Program-made: the position numbers and the translations under genes
Notes under the pieces: generated by a model
Databases searched by the model: none
The model's input: only the letters and a program-made list of their open reading frames with translations
What the model was told of the DNA's origin: nothing
Assembly: GCA_005801425.1 (NCBI GenBank)
Contig: SYDY01000019.1
Span: 33,765 to 97,764, forward strand
Length of the DNA stretch: 64,000 nt
Reading direction: 5' to 3'
Source of the DNA: Bdellovibrionales bacterium
Lineage (GTDB): Bacteria > Myxococcota > XYA12-FULL-58-9 > SYDY01
Shown here: piece by piece, positions 53,052-61,778 of the stretch
How the letters are laid out: each line of letters begins with the position of its first letter
How positions within the stretch are numbered: position 1 is the first letter of the stretch

Positions 53052-55940
53052 CTATTGGCAGCCGCTCAGCGTACCGTTGCTCTGATAAACACAACTGTTG
53101 GCAGAAATACCGTCGGCACCTTTCGTGCCAGGAAGGCCTGCAACACCACTCCCTCCGCCAGCTGCACCGGCAGCCCCTCCCACGCTTGCAGCAGGTTTTC
53201 CGCATGCGGAGTTGATGAGCCCTAGGGGCGAACCGTCGGCATCAAGATTGAGTAGGCATATTGCATGACCTGCCGCGCCGCCGCCGCCGCCACTGCCGCC
53301 GCTGCCTTTGCCGCCATTGCCACCCGCGCCGCCGCAGGGGTCGCCCCAAGAGTTGTCCGTATCGACGCACACGCCGCCGATGCCTGAGCCTCCGCTGCCG
53401 CCGCCGCCGCCGTCACCACCCTTGCCACCGGCCTGACCTGCACCACCGCCTTGGCTTACAAAAATATTGCACGACAAGGAAACGCTAGTGCTGGCGGTCG
53501 ATGCCAATGCGATGCTCGAACCTCCGCTTTTACCACCTGTGCCTGCTGTGCCTGCTGCGCCACCACCACCACCTGTGCTGCCTGATGCGGTGTGGTAATT
53601 GTTGTCAGCCCCCGCACCGCCGCCACCATGGCCTCCGTTGCTACCGCTGCTACCGTTTGTGCCCGTGGGTGGGATGCATTGTGAGAGTGGTGATGCCATG
53701 CTGTTGCAGAGGGTATTGCCCGCACCACCCGTTCCAGCCGAAGTCACTGCACTGGCGTTTTGTCCATCACCGCCTTTTGCGGTGGTATAACTGCTACAGG
53801 AACAGCCTCCAACGCAACCATTGCAGTTAATACTTGCACCTGCTGCCCCATCCAGCGCGCCTCCTGCTGTTCCACCAGGCTCAGAACTGCAATGCGCATT
53901 TGCCCCCGCGCCACCATAATTCAAGGATGTTCCACGACAGCCAGTAAATGTAACTTGCGTATTTCTTACGGCATAGTCAGTATCCCAATCATTGCAATAG
54001 CTGTCATTCGCATACGAGCCTCGTAGGCCTGCGCAGCCTCCCAATCCATCAGCACCATTCGTTGCGTTATTGGGTGTTGGCCGGAATCCTGGTGCGGCCA
54101 CAAACACATTGCCTTGCAAACTGATATCGGCAGTGGTGTTGTCAATCAGCGCGGCCACCGCGGTGGGATTGCTTTCGGTGGCTGTGGTCGATTCAAACTG
54201 AAATCCACTGATGGTGAATGACCCTGCTGCGCTAGAACCTGATGTCACGACGTTAAGATGCAATGCTGGAGTTTGCGGGCTTTGACTGGTCGCTACTACT
54301 TTCGAGAGATGACCACTGCTGCGACTTGAAAAATCGCCAGTATATCCACCATACATTGAGACCACGTTTGCAGCGGTGATGGTCAATGACTCTGTGTAGA
54401 GGCAAGGGGTGGTATTGTTATCCTGAAATGCGGCAACATAAATGGCCGATTTATTACTCACGCATCCCGCATTGCCCACACAACTGAGCGCGGCTTGAAT
54501 GCTATTGTAGGGACTTTCTTTGGTGCCAGAACCTGTACCCCCACCACATTGCACAAAAAGCGCTTTTTCTATTTCGCCGTCCACGCCGTCACAATCGAGA
54601 TCGCCATCGTTCACGCCTTGGGCACATGATCCACCTGCGGTTAAAGAATTGTAGTGCGCCTGCAAACTATCGGGGATATCGATGCCATTGGCATTGCAAC
54701 ACAGCTGCGTGCTGGGGTTGAGCACTGCATTGGGAAGCGTGGGGCATGGATCGGTGATGCATGGATCGGTACATGAAAGTGCTGCACAGCCAGTTGCCAG
54801 TGGAGGATAGGTGGCATTGTCTGAGGGACTCGCCCGGCATAGCATACCGCACGGCGTTTGTGTTCCCTGACTGCACCATGGGGTGCATTTCCCCGCTTGG
54901 ATATCCTGCGGACTATCACTTTCGGTGCACATACGCAGGCATTGGCCATCGATGTCGCTATCGCGGATCCTGTCGTCACCTGGACAATGATCGCAGGCAT
55001 TGGATATTGTGTCGCCATCCGTATCAGTAAAAAAGCTTCCATCTGCGCCATTGCAAACATCCAAACCACCCCACTGACTGTTGGGGTTGGATGTCACTGT
55101 ATTGAGTGCTGTGACCGTGCTGGAGGATTCTAAACACCCGACTTGAACTTGCAAATCAGCACATCGTGGTAGGCAGTATGTTGTTTTGTGTCGGTTTGCG
55201 TTGTTGTATGCATCACCGGCATCGGTTTGCGCTTTCGTACAAATGGGTGTGCACAAACCATCGTGATCGGTATCGCGTGTTACATCGCTACCTGGGCACA
55301 TATCACAACCGTCGGGAATGCTATCATTATCGCTGTCTTGGTCGGGGACATGGGCAGACCAAATGCAGTTGTCGTTTGTGTTGGGTGCACTGGCATCGGA
55401 AGGAAAACAAAGATCTGCAGGCCACTGTTGCGGAAGTATTGCATCGCAATCAGGCAAGCATACGCCGAGAACATAGGCACCCGTTCTTAATTGTTCTGTT
55501 GAACAAGACGCTGCACATTTGCCATCATCGTCGGCATCCAAAACAGCATCGTCGCCATCACATACATCGCACGCACCAAAAACACCGTCATGGTCTGGGT
55601 CGTCATTGAGGTCCTGCGGACTTACTTCTTTTATGCAATGGTCGCAGTTTGCAGAGCCCTCTTCACCAATGCCATCGTTGTCGCTATCGACGTAACCACA
55701 GTTTTTACCGCCAGGTTCTTTGAGGGCACCTGTGCACGCGTGTGTTGATACGTCGCAGTAATTGCTGGTGCAATCGCTATCGGTATTGCAACGCTCGACG
55801 CAGGTATTATTGACGCAATCGAATGATGCCCCACACGGGGGAGAACATGCGCCGTCATTGCGTGAAACGGTCCCCTTGGTGCAGCCCGAGACGGCGAGCA
55901 CGACGACCCAAACGAAGACAGAACCCCGTAAAGTACACAT
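53052..55940 (-). CDS. Giant Cys-rich, Asp-repeat, Gly-rich lipoprotein, copy A
   Basis: This is a 962-aa surface lipoprotein (signal MCTLRGSVFVWVVVLAVSGC). In order: Cys-rich modules (CVNNTCVERCNTDSDC), thrombospondin type-3-like calcium repeats with CxxC (DSDNDGIGEE, DHDGVFGACDVC, DNDSIPDGCDMC) to about 470, a parallel-beta-helix start (IQAALSCVGNAGC, AIYVAAFQDN, VVSMYGGYTGDFSS), then a Gly-rich tail (from about 640) with runs such as GGGGAGADNN and GKGGDGGGGGSGGSG. It has a divergent paralogue at 56272. Similar secreted proteins are common in Myxococcota; function is unknown. The codon-driven Gly tract creates long false frames on the other strand. Confidence 0.85.
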   Translation of the reverse strand: MCTLRGSVFVWVVVLAVSGCTKGTVSRNDGACSPPCGASFDCVNNTCVERCNTDSDCTSNYCDVSTHACTGALKEPGGKNCGYVDSDNDGIGEEGSANCDHCIKEVSPQDLNDDPDHDGVFGACDVCDGDDAVLDADDDGKCAASCSTEQLRTGAYVLGVCLPDCDAILPQQWPADLCFPSDASAPNTNDNCIWSAHVPDQDSDNDSIPDGCDMCPGSDVTRDTDHDGLCTPICTKAQTDAGDAYNNANRHKTTYCLPRCADLQVQVGCLESSSTVTALNTVTSNPNSQWGGLDVCNGADGSFFTDTDGDTISNACDHCPGDDRIRDSDIDGQCLRMCTESDSPQDIQAGKCTPWCSQGTQTPCGMLCRASPSDNATYPPLATGCAALSCTDPCITDPCPTLPNAVLNPSTQLCCNANGIDIPDSLQAHYNSLTAGGSCAQGVNDGDLDCDGVDGEIEKALFVQCGGGTGSGTKESPYNSIQAALSCVGNAGCVSNKSAIYVAAFQDNNTTPCLYTESLTITAANVVSMYGGYTGDFSSRSSGHLSKVVATSQSPQTPALHLNVVTSGSSAAGSFTISGFQFESTTATESNPTAVAALIDNTTADISLQGNVFVAAPGFRPTPNNATNGADGLGGCAGLRGSYANDSYCNDWDTDYAVRNTQVTFTGCRGTSLNYGGAGANAHCSSEPGGTAGGALDGAAGASINCNGCVGGCSCSSYTTAKGGDGQNASAVTSAGTGGAGNTLCNSMASPLSQCIPPTGTNGSSGSNGGHGGGGAGADNNYHTASGSTGGGGGAAGTAGTGGKSGGSSIALASTASTSVSLSCNIFVSQGGGAGQAGGKGGDGGGGGSGGSGIGGVCVDTDNSWGDPCGGAGGNGGKGSGGSGGGGGAAGHAICLLNLDADGSPLGLINSACGKPAASVGGAAGAAGGGSGVAGLPGTKGADGISANSCVYQSNGTLSGCQ

Positions 55941-56271
55941 GCTTTATGGTAGCGTATCTTGAATAGGTGTGATGGGTAAAATGCTCAATTTGCGGGGTCG
56001 TGAGATGTGCGACATCGGTATAAGAACGCAAGTGAGCACTTTCTGCCGGGTCATCACGTCGGTCATCACGCCGAGGTCATCACGCCGGGTGTTGCAATGT
56101 GCATTTCTGCACATCCTACTGCATTTTACCGTTCAACCACTTTCAAACACAGGACATATCCTTTCGCGTATTATCTGCCTCGTCGCATGACCTTTGTCTG
56201 CTGATGTGCAGAAATGCACATTGCAACACCCGGCGTGTTCGGGGTTGTTTGGTTTTGTGATATCATGAACC
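55941..56271. other. Divergent spacer between giant lipoprotein genes
   Basis: This 331-bp spacer has no gene I can support; the open frames in it lack a ribosome-binding site or homology. It contains three near-direct copies of GGTCATCACG (56049, 56061, 56075) and a 35-bp perfect inverted repeat (separate entry). Promoters for both lipoprotein genes must lie here, but no clear -35/-10 pair was found. Confidence 0.6.
56081..56237. repeat. 35-bp perfect inverted repeat, MITE-like
   Basis: Arms at 56081-56115 and 56203-56237 are exact reverse complements (35 of 35), with an 87-bp spacer. The outer ends read CACGCCGGG and CCCGGCGTG. The total of 157 bp fits a miniature inverted-repeat element or a long hairpin. 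No target-site duplication was seen at the ends. Confidence 0.85.
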
Positions 56272-58887
56272 ATGCAACTTCGTTTCTGGCTGCGTTGTGC
56301 TGGCTTGTTGTGCGCTTCTGCCTCATTGAGCTGTGTTAAGAGTAGCGCGCCGGATGGTGGAGGTAGTCGCTCATGCGATTGTCCTTTATCTCAAGGGTGC
56401 GATGCCGATGGTGTGTGTTGGCCGGCATGCACGAGCACCGCCGATTGTTCTGATCATGAATGCGATACCGATTTAAAAATTTGCAGCAAAACGTGTGTGC
56501 GTTTTGGTGTCGGTTGTGGCTGTGTCGATTCGGATGAGGATTTAAAAGGAGACCTTTGCGATACGTGCAATGCTAATTTGGATGAACTGGATAGCGATGA
56601 TGATGATGCATGTGAAACGTGTGATGTTTCATCGGTCGCATGTACTCTGGATCGATGCCCAAATCGTGTGGGTGGTGAAGGCGACGCGGACAGTGACACG
56701 GTGATTGATTGCAAGGATGCATGTACAGGTGATGATCGGGTGTGTGATGCTGATCACGATGGTTATTGTTTGGTGTCGTTATCATCACCCTCGTGTGCAC
56801 CAATAATTTCGGGAAAGATCGAGGCGTGTCCTGACTTTAATGATGCGCTCGATGACGATAGTGATACGAACCCTAATGGATGTGATCATTGTCCCGGCGA
56901 TGATCGTGTGCGTGATGCCGATGGGGATGGATTTTGCACGCAATGTGATGGCGTGAGTGGTTGCAAGTTAGATCGTTGTCCTGGCGTTAATGATAATACG
57001 TGGGACGATACGTTAAGCTGCTGCCCAAACGTTGCTGCAAACGATTTACCTGATCCCTTGGCGTGGAATATTGATTCTGCACTTTTGAAAAACAATGCAA
57101 ACACATATTATCCAGGATTCAGTGATCAAACATTGCTCACGAATAACAATTGTCCGTCTGCAGCAGCGGAAGGCAGTGCAGGGGATCCTGATTGCGATGG
57201 TGTGGACGGAAAAAAAAGCACGGCTTGGTTTGTGCGTTGTGGTTCTGAGAGTCAAGGAACATTGCCTAGGCTTTTTACATCATTAAATTCAGCATTGGTT
57301 GCTTACAAAAACCCCGAGATCCTACCCAAACCCGATGCAATTTTTGTGGCCTCCGAATGGAACGATTCTGGTACGGTCAAATCGTGCGATTACGAAGAAG
57401 TTCTTGATCTCGATAAAACAGTGCTTGTTCCCATATACGGTGCTTTCCTCCATGATTTCAAAACCCGCGATCCGGCCAAACGAACAAAATTGTATTCTGT
57501 ATCCAATCGCAATCGAGAAATTGTGAAAGTCGATTTGACGGGCACCACAACATCACAACAATTTTTGTTGGATGGATTTTTGATCGTGAGTGAACCTGCG
57601 AGTGATGTATATCCGTCTGCGGTGGCGATGACGGTGACAGGAACGGGTAGCGTAGGAAAATTGAATTTGCAAGACAGCATTGTGGTGGCGACGCCGGGAT
57701 ACGCCGATTCAACGATACCAACGAAACCAACAACAAGTGGTAAGGACGGATGCGCGGGGGGGAAGTTTACACCCAAATCCTCACAGCAACCCGAAAATCC
57801 CTATTATTGTGATACCAATTATCCCCAAGATGAAAATAGGTCACAGCCGTTAGGTGCAACAAACTGCAATCCGGTTACAGGCAATTATGGCGGAACAGGA
57901 TGTTATTCTGATGGTGGTTGCTGTGCGTGGGATTGGAATGACAATCGTTTAGGTACCGATGGATATCCGACGGAAAATGGTGGCACGGCGACGGGAGGTC
58001 AGCCAGGGGGTTCGCAAGGAGGGGATACCTGGCCAACATGTCCCCATGGAGCGGGAGGGGGGAATAGCAGTAGCACTGGTCAAAACAACGGGAATGGCTG
58101 CAACGGAGCTCCAGGACAGCAAGGCCTGAAAGGTTCCAAGGCATCATCGAATGCAACCGATGTGCCTTCGTTGGCATGGCGTGCCTTCGCAGGAAGTGCT
58201 GGAGGGGTTGGCACCGATGGAACTGCAGGAGGCGGGGGTGCAGGAGGATTGGCATCTGGTGGGGGGGCGGATTGGGGTTCTAGTGGGACTTCAGGCGGGG
58301 CGGGTGGTCTCAAGGGTGTGAGCGGTGGTCTTGGAGGAAAGGGTAGCGGAGGAAGCTTTCCTATGATTGCGAATGCGGCTGCTAACGTCGCATTAAGTTG
58401 TACTGCATTAATTTCTCAAGGAGGTGGTGCGGGACAACAGGGTGGAGCAGGCGGTGATGGGGGGAAAGGTGGCGTGGCACCTGAACCTGTTCTTGGCTAC
58501 ATGTTTGGTACTGGGTATTCTAGGCGCAATCCAGGCCGTGGCGGCAACGGCGGCGCAGGCGGCGGCGGCGGTGGTGGTGCGGGGGGTGATGGGGGTCACA
58601 GCGTTTGTCTTTTGTTCACCAATGCAGGCCAAAGCAATACGGCGCAAAGTGCTTTTGACTCAGGGAAGGGCGTGTGTTTGCGTGGTGCGGCGGGTGTGAA
58701 TGAACCGGGCTTGGGTGGCGCAGGTGGTGCAGCGGGTGCGAATGGTTCACCAAACAGTGCAGGCTCAACCGGCGAAACAGGCAGGGGTGGTGTTGGCGCC
58801 GATGTTTGCAGCTTTGATACGACCAGTTCAAAATTTCATAAACTCGATTGTACGTGTAAGGGCATTGGCTGTCTTCTTCATTATTAA
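56272..58887 (+). CDS. Giant Cys-rich, Asp-repeat, Gly-rich lipoprotein, copy B
   Basis: This 871-aa protein is a paralogue of copy A in the opposite orientation. It has a lipobox (CASASLSC), a Cys-rich segment (CDADGVCWPACTSTADC), Asp-rich TSP3-like calcium repeats (DSDEDLKGDLCDTCN, GDDRVRDADGDGFC), the conserved DPDCDGVDGKKSTAWFVRCG junction (compare DLDCDGVDGEIEKALFVQCG in copy A), a beta-helix start (AIFVASEWND, VLVPIYGAFLHDF) and a Gly-rich tail (from about 560). The tail again ends in a Cys-containing motif. It is probably a surface or sheath protein. Confidence 0.85.
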   Translation: MQLRFWLRCAGLLCASASLSCVKSSAPDGGGSRSCDCPLSQGCDADGVCWPACTSTADCSDHECDTDLKICSKTCVRFGVGCGCVDSDEDLKGDLCDTCNANLDELDSDDDDACETCDVSSVACTLDRCPNRVGGEGDADSDTVIDCKDACTGDDRVCDADHDGYCLVSLSSPSCAPIISGKIEACPDFNDALDDDSDTNPNGCDHCPGDDRVRDADGDGFCTQCDGVSGCKLDRCPGVNDNTWDDTLSCCPNVAANDLPDPLAWNIDSALLKNNANTYYPGFSDQTLLTNNNCPSAAAEGSAGDPDCDGVDGKKSTAWFVRCGSESQGTLPRLFTSLNSALVAYKNPEILPKPDAIFVASEWNDSGTVKSCDYEEVLDLDKTVLVPIYGAFLHDFKTRDPAKRTKLYSVSNRNREIVKVDLTGTTTSQQFLLDGFLIVSEPASDVYPSAVAMTVTGTGSVGKLNLQDSIVVATPGYADSTIPTKPTTSGKDGCAGGKFTPKSSQQPENPYYCDTNYPQDENRSQPLGATNCNPVTGNYGGTGCYSDGGCCAWDWNDNRLGTDGYPTENGGTATGGQPGGSQGGDTWPTCPHGAGGGNSSSTGQNNGNGCNGAPGQQGLKGSKASSNATDVPSLAWRAFAGSAGGVGTDGTAGGGGAGGLASGGGADWGSSGTSGGAGGLKGVSGGLGGKGSGGSFPMIANAAANVALSCTALISQGGGAGQQGGAGGDGGKGGVAPEPVLGYMFGTGYSRRNPGRGGNGGAGGGGGGGAGGDGGHSVCLLFTNAGQSNTAQSAFDSGKGVCLRGAAGVNEPGLGGAGGAAGANGSPNSAGSTGETGRGGVGADVCSFDTTSSKFHKLDCTCKGIGCLLHY

Positions 58888-60047
58888 TCGACCTCTTGTC
58901 TCAATACATCGATATATCGTTGATACGAAAAAATGCGATCACGTTTTCTCCCGCTTGTTTCCACGAGGATCCCAGCATCCATGAGAATGTCGACGGCGCG
59001 TCCTACAGTGGGTTTTGTTGCATGGATCAAAGCGATCCCCGATGCCACGGTGATCAGTGGATGTCTTGGTAGCAACTCAAACAATCGCAACGCAGCGATG
59101 TGAACGTGCTGATGCGCCATCAATCGTATCCGGTCTTCACCCACCAGTGCAAACAACGATCGCGCACATTGGGTGGCTTCGTTGGCCACGGTGATCACGC
59201 CCTCTAAAAAAAATATCAGCCAGCGTTCCCAATCGCCATCGGTACGAGCGATATTTAAGTGTTGGTAATACAATGTTTGGTAGCGTTTGAAATAAAGACT
59301 CAAGTACAACAGTGGCTTTTTGAGCAATCCCCAATGCTCAAGAAGCAAGCTGACCAACAATCGGCCCAATCGACCATTGCCATCCAAATAGGGATGGATG
59401 GTTTCAAATTGCACATGCAAAAGTCCAGCGCGCAGCAATGGATGCAAATCATCGTCGGCATGGAAGTAACGCTCAAAATCACCCATCACGTCATGCAATA
59501 TTTGTGGAGGAGGTGGCACGTACATGGCATTGCCTGGGCGTGTTCCTCCAATCCAATTTTGACTGCGTCGCATCTCGCCTGGAAGTTTATTGGCACCGCG
59601 CACGCCAGCCATCAATCGTTTGTGTGTTTCATTGAGCAAACGGTTGGAGAGTGGCAATCCCGTGGGACTGCTCAATTGCTCGCGCGCATAGGTAAGCGCG
59701 GTGATGTAATTGCAGACCTCTTCTACATCTTGATTAGGTACGGTGTGTGCTGGCTGCGCTTCAAAGGCGATCAAATCCACCAAGGTGGCTTGGGTGCCTT
59801 CTATTTGTGATGACAACACAGCCTCTTTGCGCACGAAAGCATAAAGAAACCAATCCAGTGATGGGACCATATCTCCTGCCAGATCCAACCGGATCAGGGC
59901 TTGCTCTGCTTCGTGCAAGAGTGCTTGTATCTTTGCATTGAGTTGCAAAGGCGGATCCCGGGGCGGCAATGGATACGGAATAAAGGCTTGGACTTGCTCG
60001 TCTGTCGTATTTTGTCGCACATATTGGCCGGTGATTCTTGTCATCAT
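58884..60047 (-). CDS. Fic-domain AMP transferase with C-terminal winged helix
   Basis: This Fic protein transfers AMP (or another phosphate group) to a target protein. The active-site loop HPYLDGNGRLGR is intact. The N-terminal inhibitory helix is seen as VLSSQIEGTQAT (S/T-x-x-x-E-G), a class-II autoinhibition motif. The C-terminal 80 residues (FELLPRHPLITVASGIALIH, GRAVDILMDAGILVETSGR) form a winged-helix DNA-binding domain. Start at ATG 60047 or 60044; the open frame extends to a TTG at 60065. It lies next to a palindromic operator. Confidence 0.92.
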   Translation of the reverse strand: MMTRITGQYVRQNTTDEQVQAFIPYPLPPRDPPLQLNAKIQALLHEAEQALIRLDLAGDMVPSLDWFLYAFVRKEAVLSSQIEGTQATLVDLIAFEAQPAHTVPNQDVEEVCNYITALTYAREQLSSPTGLPLSNRLLNETHKRLMAGVRGANKLPGEMRRSQNWIGGTRPGNAMYVPPPPQILHDVMGDFERYFHADDDLHPLLRAGLLHVQFETIHPYLDGNGRLGRLLVSLLLEHWGLLKKPLLYLSLYFKRYQTLYYQHLNIARTDGDWERWLIFFLEGVITVANEATQCARSLFALVGEDRIRLMAHQHVHIAALRLFELLPRHPLITVASGIALIHATKPTVGRAVDILMDAGILVETSGRKRDRIFSYQRYIDVLRQEVD

Positions 60048-60069
60048 GGCTTCTCGTAGCTCCAAAAAT

Positions 60070-60094
60070 TTTACTAAGATCGTATCTTAGTAAA
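60070..60094 (-). promoter_or_regulatory. Palindromic operator candidate of the fic gene
   Basis: TTTACTAAGAT (60070-60080) and its exact complement ATCTTAGTAAA (60084-60094) flank a 3-nt spacer, 23 bp upstream of the fic ATG. A further half site, TTTACC, follows at 60101. This is typical of a dimeric winged-helix binding site. Confidence 0.65.
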
Positions 60095-60211
60095 GAATAC
60101 TTTACCATGATATTTGTATGGGAAGTAGAGCTTTACATCTTAGCGCATCGGCAACTCTCACCTTTCGACATGTGACCCCACCCCGTGCTATGGCCCAAAT
60201 CCATGCTTCCT

Positions 60212-60709
60212 ATGCCTATCAATTTTACGCGTTGGATCGATGAACACCGTCATTTGTTGAAGCCACCCGTGGGCAACAAAGTCATTTGGGAAAATACGGA
60301 ATTTGTGGTGATGGTTGTTGGGGGACCCAACGCCCGCGCGGATTTCCATATCAACGATGGCGAAGAATTTTTTCATCAAATCGAAGGCGATATGGTGTTA
60401 CGGGTGCTCGAAAACGGCGTGCCCAAAGATATTCCTATTCGCGCGGGTGAAATGTTGTTGTTGCCGGGAGGGGTGCCCCATTCGCCCCAGCGCAATGCCG
60501 ATACCGTGGGCTTGGTGATTGAACGAAAACGCAGACCCGATGAAATCGATGTACTTTTGTGGATCTGTCCCAAATGCAATCGTGAGTTGTATCGTGAGAC
60601 ATTTCGACTCAAAAATATTGAGCGCGATCTGCTCCCTGTCATAGACCGCTTTTACGATCTTGAGACCAATTGCACGTGCACGAAATGCAATTTTAGGATA
60701 ACACGGTGA
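60212..60709 (+). CDS. nbaC: 3-Hydroxyanthranilate 3,4-dioxygenase
   Basis: This cupin dioxygenase opens the ring of 3-hydroxyanthranilate to give ACMS. Iron ligands are in [17 protein letters not shown] (His, Glu) and [13 protein letters not shown] (His). The C-terminal rubredoxin-like knuckle (CPKCN and CTCTKCN) is the mark of the bacterial enzyme. Length from ATG 60212 ([12 protein letters not shown]) is 165 aa; upstream in-frame ATGs at 60203 and 60185 are less family-like. Its stop overlaps the ACMS decarboxylase start (GTGA). Confidence 0.93.
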   Translation: MPINFTRWIDEHRHLLKPPVGNKVIWENTEFVVMVVGGPNARADFHINDGEEFFHQIEGDMVLRVLENGVPKDIPIRAGEMLLLPGGVPHSPQRNADTVGLVIERKRRPDEIDVLLWICPKCNRELYRETFRLKNIERDLLPVIDRFYDLETNCTCTKCNFRITR

Positions 60710-61676
60710 CCATTGACGTTCATACCCATATTATTCCTCCCGAGTTGCCCGATTTTAACGGCTATCCCCATTTGCGGCATCATACGTGTGGCGCCGATTT
60801 GGTGCGCGAAGATGGAACGGTTTTCGCAAGCTCAAACCCAATTGTTATCAAACCGCTGATAGACTCGCGGATTGCGATCGTGATGGTGTGACACGCCAGG
60901 TTCTCTCGCCCATTCCTGTCTTTTTTGGGTACAGCGTTTCGATCAATCAATGCATGGAAGTGACACGTTATTTAAACGATCACATCGCCGGTCTTATTTC
61001 TGAGCATCCTCAGCGCTTTGAGGGTTTAGGAACAATACCGATGCAAGACGCAGAGGCTGCGTGTCATGAACTTGAACGCTGCATGAACATGGGTTTACGC
61101 GGTGTGGAAATTGGTAGCAACATCGATGGGCGAAATTTAAACCATCCAGATTTTTTCCCGATTTTTGAACATGCGGCCAAACTTGGTGCGGCCATTTTTG
61201 TTCATCCGTGGAACATGATGGGTCAAAATGAAATGCGCGATTACTGGCTGCCATGGCTTGTGGGGATGCCTTCTGAAAGCACACGGGCCATTTGCTCCAT
61301 GATTTTTGGTGGCGTGTTTGAGCGATTGCCTAGCCTTCGCGTGTTGTTTGCCCATGGCGGTGGATCGTTTGCGTTTACCCATGGTCGTATCGCTCATGGG
61401 TTTGATGTACGCCCCGATTTGTGTGCGGTGGACAATGACAAATCACCCCGTGCGTATGTAGGTCGATTTTTTGTGGATTCGCTGGTGCATGATGAACGTG
61501 CCTTACGGTTTTTAATCGATACGTTGGGGATTGATACGGTATGCATGGGTTCGGATTATCCCTTTGTTTTGGGCGAACATCAGCCAGGGAAAATGGTTCG
61601 CGAAACATCGCTTTTAAACGACCATGAACGCGCAGCGATTTTGGAACACAATGCACGGAGATGGTTGGGAAATTAA
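60706..61676 (+). pseudogene. nbaD: ACMS decarboxylase, interrupted by a -1 frame change
   Basis: This amidohydrolase-like enzyme decarboxylates 2-amino-3-carboxymuconate semialdehyde. The first 40 residues ([28 protein letters not shown]) are read in one frame and give the metal-binding HTH. From 60825 on the homology (FRKLKPNCYQTADRLADC, DGVTRQVLSPIPVFFGY, FVHPWN, LPWLVGMPSESTRAICS, FAHGGGSFAFTHGR, GSDYPFVLGEHQPGKM) continues in the -1 frame. The switch lies in the run GTTTTC (60820-60825), where one base is missing. It is either a mutation, a sequencing or assembly slip in T4, or frameshifting; the first frame alone stops at 60891. Confidence 0.85.
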
Positions 61677-61697
61677 TTTGAAATTTTCGTACATAAT

Positions 61698-61760
61698 GTA
61701 GGGGCAGACCCCCGTGTCTGCCCTCGTGCGAACCAGGGCGGACACAGGGGTCCGCCCTAC
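61698..61760. repeat. Imperfect REP-like palindrome
   Basis: GTAGGGGCAGACCCCCGTG (61698 onward) and its near-complement ending at 61760 (GTCCGCCCTAC) form a long imperfect hairpin with the GGGGCAGACCC core common to dispersed intergenic repeats. It lies between the ACMS decarboxylase and kynureninase genes. Confidence 0.65.
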
Positions 61761-61778
61761 AGTATGATGAGGACCGCT

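Noticed and set aside
53261..53830. Plus-strand open frames over the Gly-rich end of lipoprotein A
   Set aside because: They are the antisense of GGC/GGT glycine codons, giving long frames rich in Arg, His and Cys without homology or ribosome-binding sites.
55969..56190. Open frame in the spacer between the giant lipoproteins
   Set aside because: It overlaps the direct repeats and inverted repeat, has no ribosome-binding site and no recognisable protein pattern.
57900..58600. CRISPR-like or tandem DNA repeats in the Gly-rich lipoprotein genes
   Set aside because: Repetition comes from GGx codons with irregular spacing; there are no fixed-length repeats and spacers.
60820..60825. Programmed -1 frameshift site in the ACMS decarboxylase
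   Set aside because: The bases G-GTT-TTC do not make a canonical X-XXY-YYZ slippery heptamer and no strong downstream pseudoknot was seen, so a missing base is the simpler view; it is not excluded.
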